This document shows positions 61,955 to 64,000 of a DNA stretch of 64,000 bases, piece after piece. The stretch is from Beroe ovata (Eukaryota; Ctenophora; Nuda; Beroida; Beroidae): contig CAMPET010000329.1 of NCBI GenBank assembly GCA_946803715.1, forward strand, positions 2,900 to 66,899. Direction: 5' to 3'. The translations under genes were made by a program, and so were the position numbers. The number at the start of each line of letters is the position of its first letter. Position 1 is the first letter of the stretch. The notes beneath the pieces were generated by a model. The model ran no database searches and was not told the DNA's origin. It was given only the letters and a program-made list of their open reading frames with translations.

Positions 61955-63620
61955 TGAGAGAAATCGCTTCAGGGGAGCGAGATAGGGTCAAAACTCGAAC
62001 GGGAATCGATTCAGCGTCCAAAATTACATAGGAAACAATGGTGTTTGTTTAAAAATGGGGCAAAAAGTTTTTCGTCAAATTTCTGGTCGGTAGATGTAAT
62101 CATTGATGAGCACACTTTTGTACTCCATTTTTGAAGGTAGATAATGGACCCTTAACCGGCACTGAGGACTCCGATTTTTAACCATTTCATCTCTCCTACT
62201 CTCAGACTGCAAGTATCAGCCATATTTATGATCATGTTGAATCCATACAAGCCGTGAAACCACGCCCAAATCACGATTTCAAACCTGTAGGAAGCATTAA
62301 CTGCAAAACGCGAAAATCAATGGGACGCACCAGATGGGTCAAATATTTTTTCTCCGTACGATAACTCGTAATAGGTGTTCCTAGCCTACTTTTCGACGTA
62401 GAATCCGAATCTGAACGAATTTTTTAGCTAGCTCATCGAGAGCTCAGTGAAAATTCCTCTTTCTTCTCATTTGTGAGGCTCGAAGTCACACGACAGACAG
62501 CGCCTCTGGGTAGCGAGATAGGGTCAAGATTCGAACGGGAATCGATTCAGCGTCCAAAATAACCTAGGAAACATTGGTGTTTGTTTGAAAATGGGGCAAA
62601 AAATTTTCCGTCAAATTTCTGATCCTAGCATCGGTCGATGTAATCGATGATGAGCACACTTTTGTACTCCATTTTTGAAGGTCTATAATGGACCCTTAAC
62701 CGGCACTTAGGACTCCGATTTTTGACCATTTCATCTCTCCTACTCTCAGACTACAAGTATCAGCCATATTTATGATCATGTTGAATCCATACTAGCCGTG
62801 AAACCACGCCCAAATCACGATTTCAAACCTGTAGGAAGCATTAACTGCAAAACACGAAAATCAATGGGACGCACCAGATGGGTCAAATATTTTTTCTCCG
62901 TACGATAACTCGTAATAGGTGTTCCTAGCCTATTTTTCGACGTAGAATCCGAATCTGAACGAATTTTTGAGCTAGCTCATCGTGATATCAATGAAAATTC
63001 CATTTTCTTCTCATATCTGAGGCTCGAAGTCACACGACAGGCAGCACCGCTGGGAAGCGAGATAGGGCCAAAATTCGAACGGGAATCGATTCAGCGTCCA
63101 AAATAACCTAGGAAACATTAGTGTTTGTTTAAAAATGGGGCAAAAAATATTTCGTCAAATTTCTGATCTTAGCATCGGTCGATGTAATCAATGATGAGCA
63201 CACTTTTGTACTCCATTTTTGAAGGCCTGTAATGGACCCTTAACCGGCACTTAGGACTCCGATTTTTAACCATTTCATCTCTCCTACTCTCAGACTACAA
63301 GTATCAGCCATATTTATGATCATGTTGAATCCATACTAGCCGTGAAACCACGCCCAAATCACGATTTCAAACCTGTAGGAAGCATTAACTGCAAAACACG
63401 AAAATCAATGGGACGCACCAGATGGGTCAAATATTTTTTCTCCGTACGATAACTCGTAATAGGTGTTCCTAGCCTACTTTTCGGCGTAGAATCCGAATCT
63501 GAACAAATTTTTGAGCTAGCTCATCGTGAAATCAATGAAAATTCCATTTTCTTCTCATATCTGTCGTATACCATACTAGTCGTGAAACCACGCCCAAATC
63601 ACGATTTCAAACCCATGGGA
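61955..63620. repeat. 544-bp tandem satellite
   Basis: The landmark CGTGAAACCACGCCCAAATC occurs at about 62251, 62795 and 63339, a period of 544 bases, and again in a truncated, diverged copy near 63580. A partial unit precedes the first. Units differ by scattered substitutions and carry no long open frame. Parts of the unit (GGGACGCACCAGATGGGTC; CTCTCCTACTCTCAGACTAC) match the duplicated block at 17.3-20.6 kb. Confidence 0.9.
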
Positions 63621-64000
63621 AGCAAAGCCTTCAAATCACGAAAATCAATGGGACACACTAATACCAAAAAACGGTCAAAACCATTTTCTCAGGAGACATA
63701 CTGAAAATAAGTGTTCCTGGCCGAAATTTTGACGTAGAATTCGAATCCGGGAGAATTTTTGAGCTAGCTCCCTCGGAACAGGTTAAAATCTCGAATTCGA
63801 TCGCTTACTTCACAGGAGGGAAATGTTGAAATACACTGAAGGCTCAAAAACTCCAATTCAACAAGCTCCGGGAACCATGCTTGCGCGCGTATATGCTGCG
63901 CGGCGCAAAACCAATCATGATACATGAGTTCATATTTTTCAAATTTGTTTCGCGCGCGACATCAAGTGCAACTTGAAATTTGAATTTGTCAAGTTGAAAC
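63621..64000. other. no gene seen; GCGCGC-rich end
   Basis: Diverged satellite tail to about 63.8 kb, then sequence with GCGCGCG clusters at 63.88-63.96 kb. No open frame with coding character. Confidence 0.4.

Overview
This window is animal nuclear DNA. Genes are split by GT-AG introns, gene families are metazoan (rhodopsin-class GPCR, LamG ectodomains, an SH2/VPS9/RA Rab5 exchange factor, an LDL-receptor class A domain, BCKDHA), microsatellites are abundant, and N runs (assembly gaps) fall inside three CA/TG tracts. Base composition is AT-leaning, with most introns of about 50-700 bp and a few very long ones. The species cannot be fixed from sequence. An early-branching marine invertebrate, possibly a ctenophore given the genes nested in introns, is my guess only.

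Layout, left to right. (1) About 1.7-4.95 kb, minus: 5' part of a secreted or surface protein with several LamG domains; its 3' end was not found. (2) About 6.0-37.0 kb, minus: a RIN-like gene, exons in the order leader, SH2, proline-rich, VPS9, RA. I chained 21 exons with matching phases; linking the SH2 half to the VPS9 half requires a 16.6 kb intron. (3) Inside that intron, plus strand, 20.9-27.6 kb: a class A GPCR with six shared downstream exons and at least four upstream exons, each encoding its own signal peptide and a different short ectodomain, all ending in the same phase. This is the most interesting feature of the window. (4) About 38.4-43.0 kb, minus: a complete BCKDHA gene of ten exons, whose last intron holds a complete plus-strand gene (38.9-40.4 kb) for a secreted Ser/Thr-rich protein ending in one LDLa domain. 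(5) About 44.0-54.7 kb, minus: a giant coiled-coil protein of about 3,144 residues, mostly one 8.4 kb exon. (6) About 55.1-61.9 kb, minus: a second coiled-coil gene of about 720 residues made of many small exons, ending 371 bp upstream of the giant gene's start. (7) 62-64 kb: a tandem satellite of 544 bp period, related to repeats at 17.2-20.6 kb.

A degenerate minisatellite with core TGACACCACTT, or its reverse complement, recurs in at least six places, mainly in introns, and fragments occur in two coding exons.

Gene models were built by eye from open frames, splice consensus and phase agreement. All exon borders are inferences without transcript evidence. Domain names rest on recognisable family motifs; the two coiled-coil genes are not assigned to a named family.
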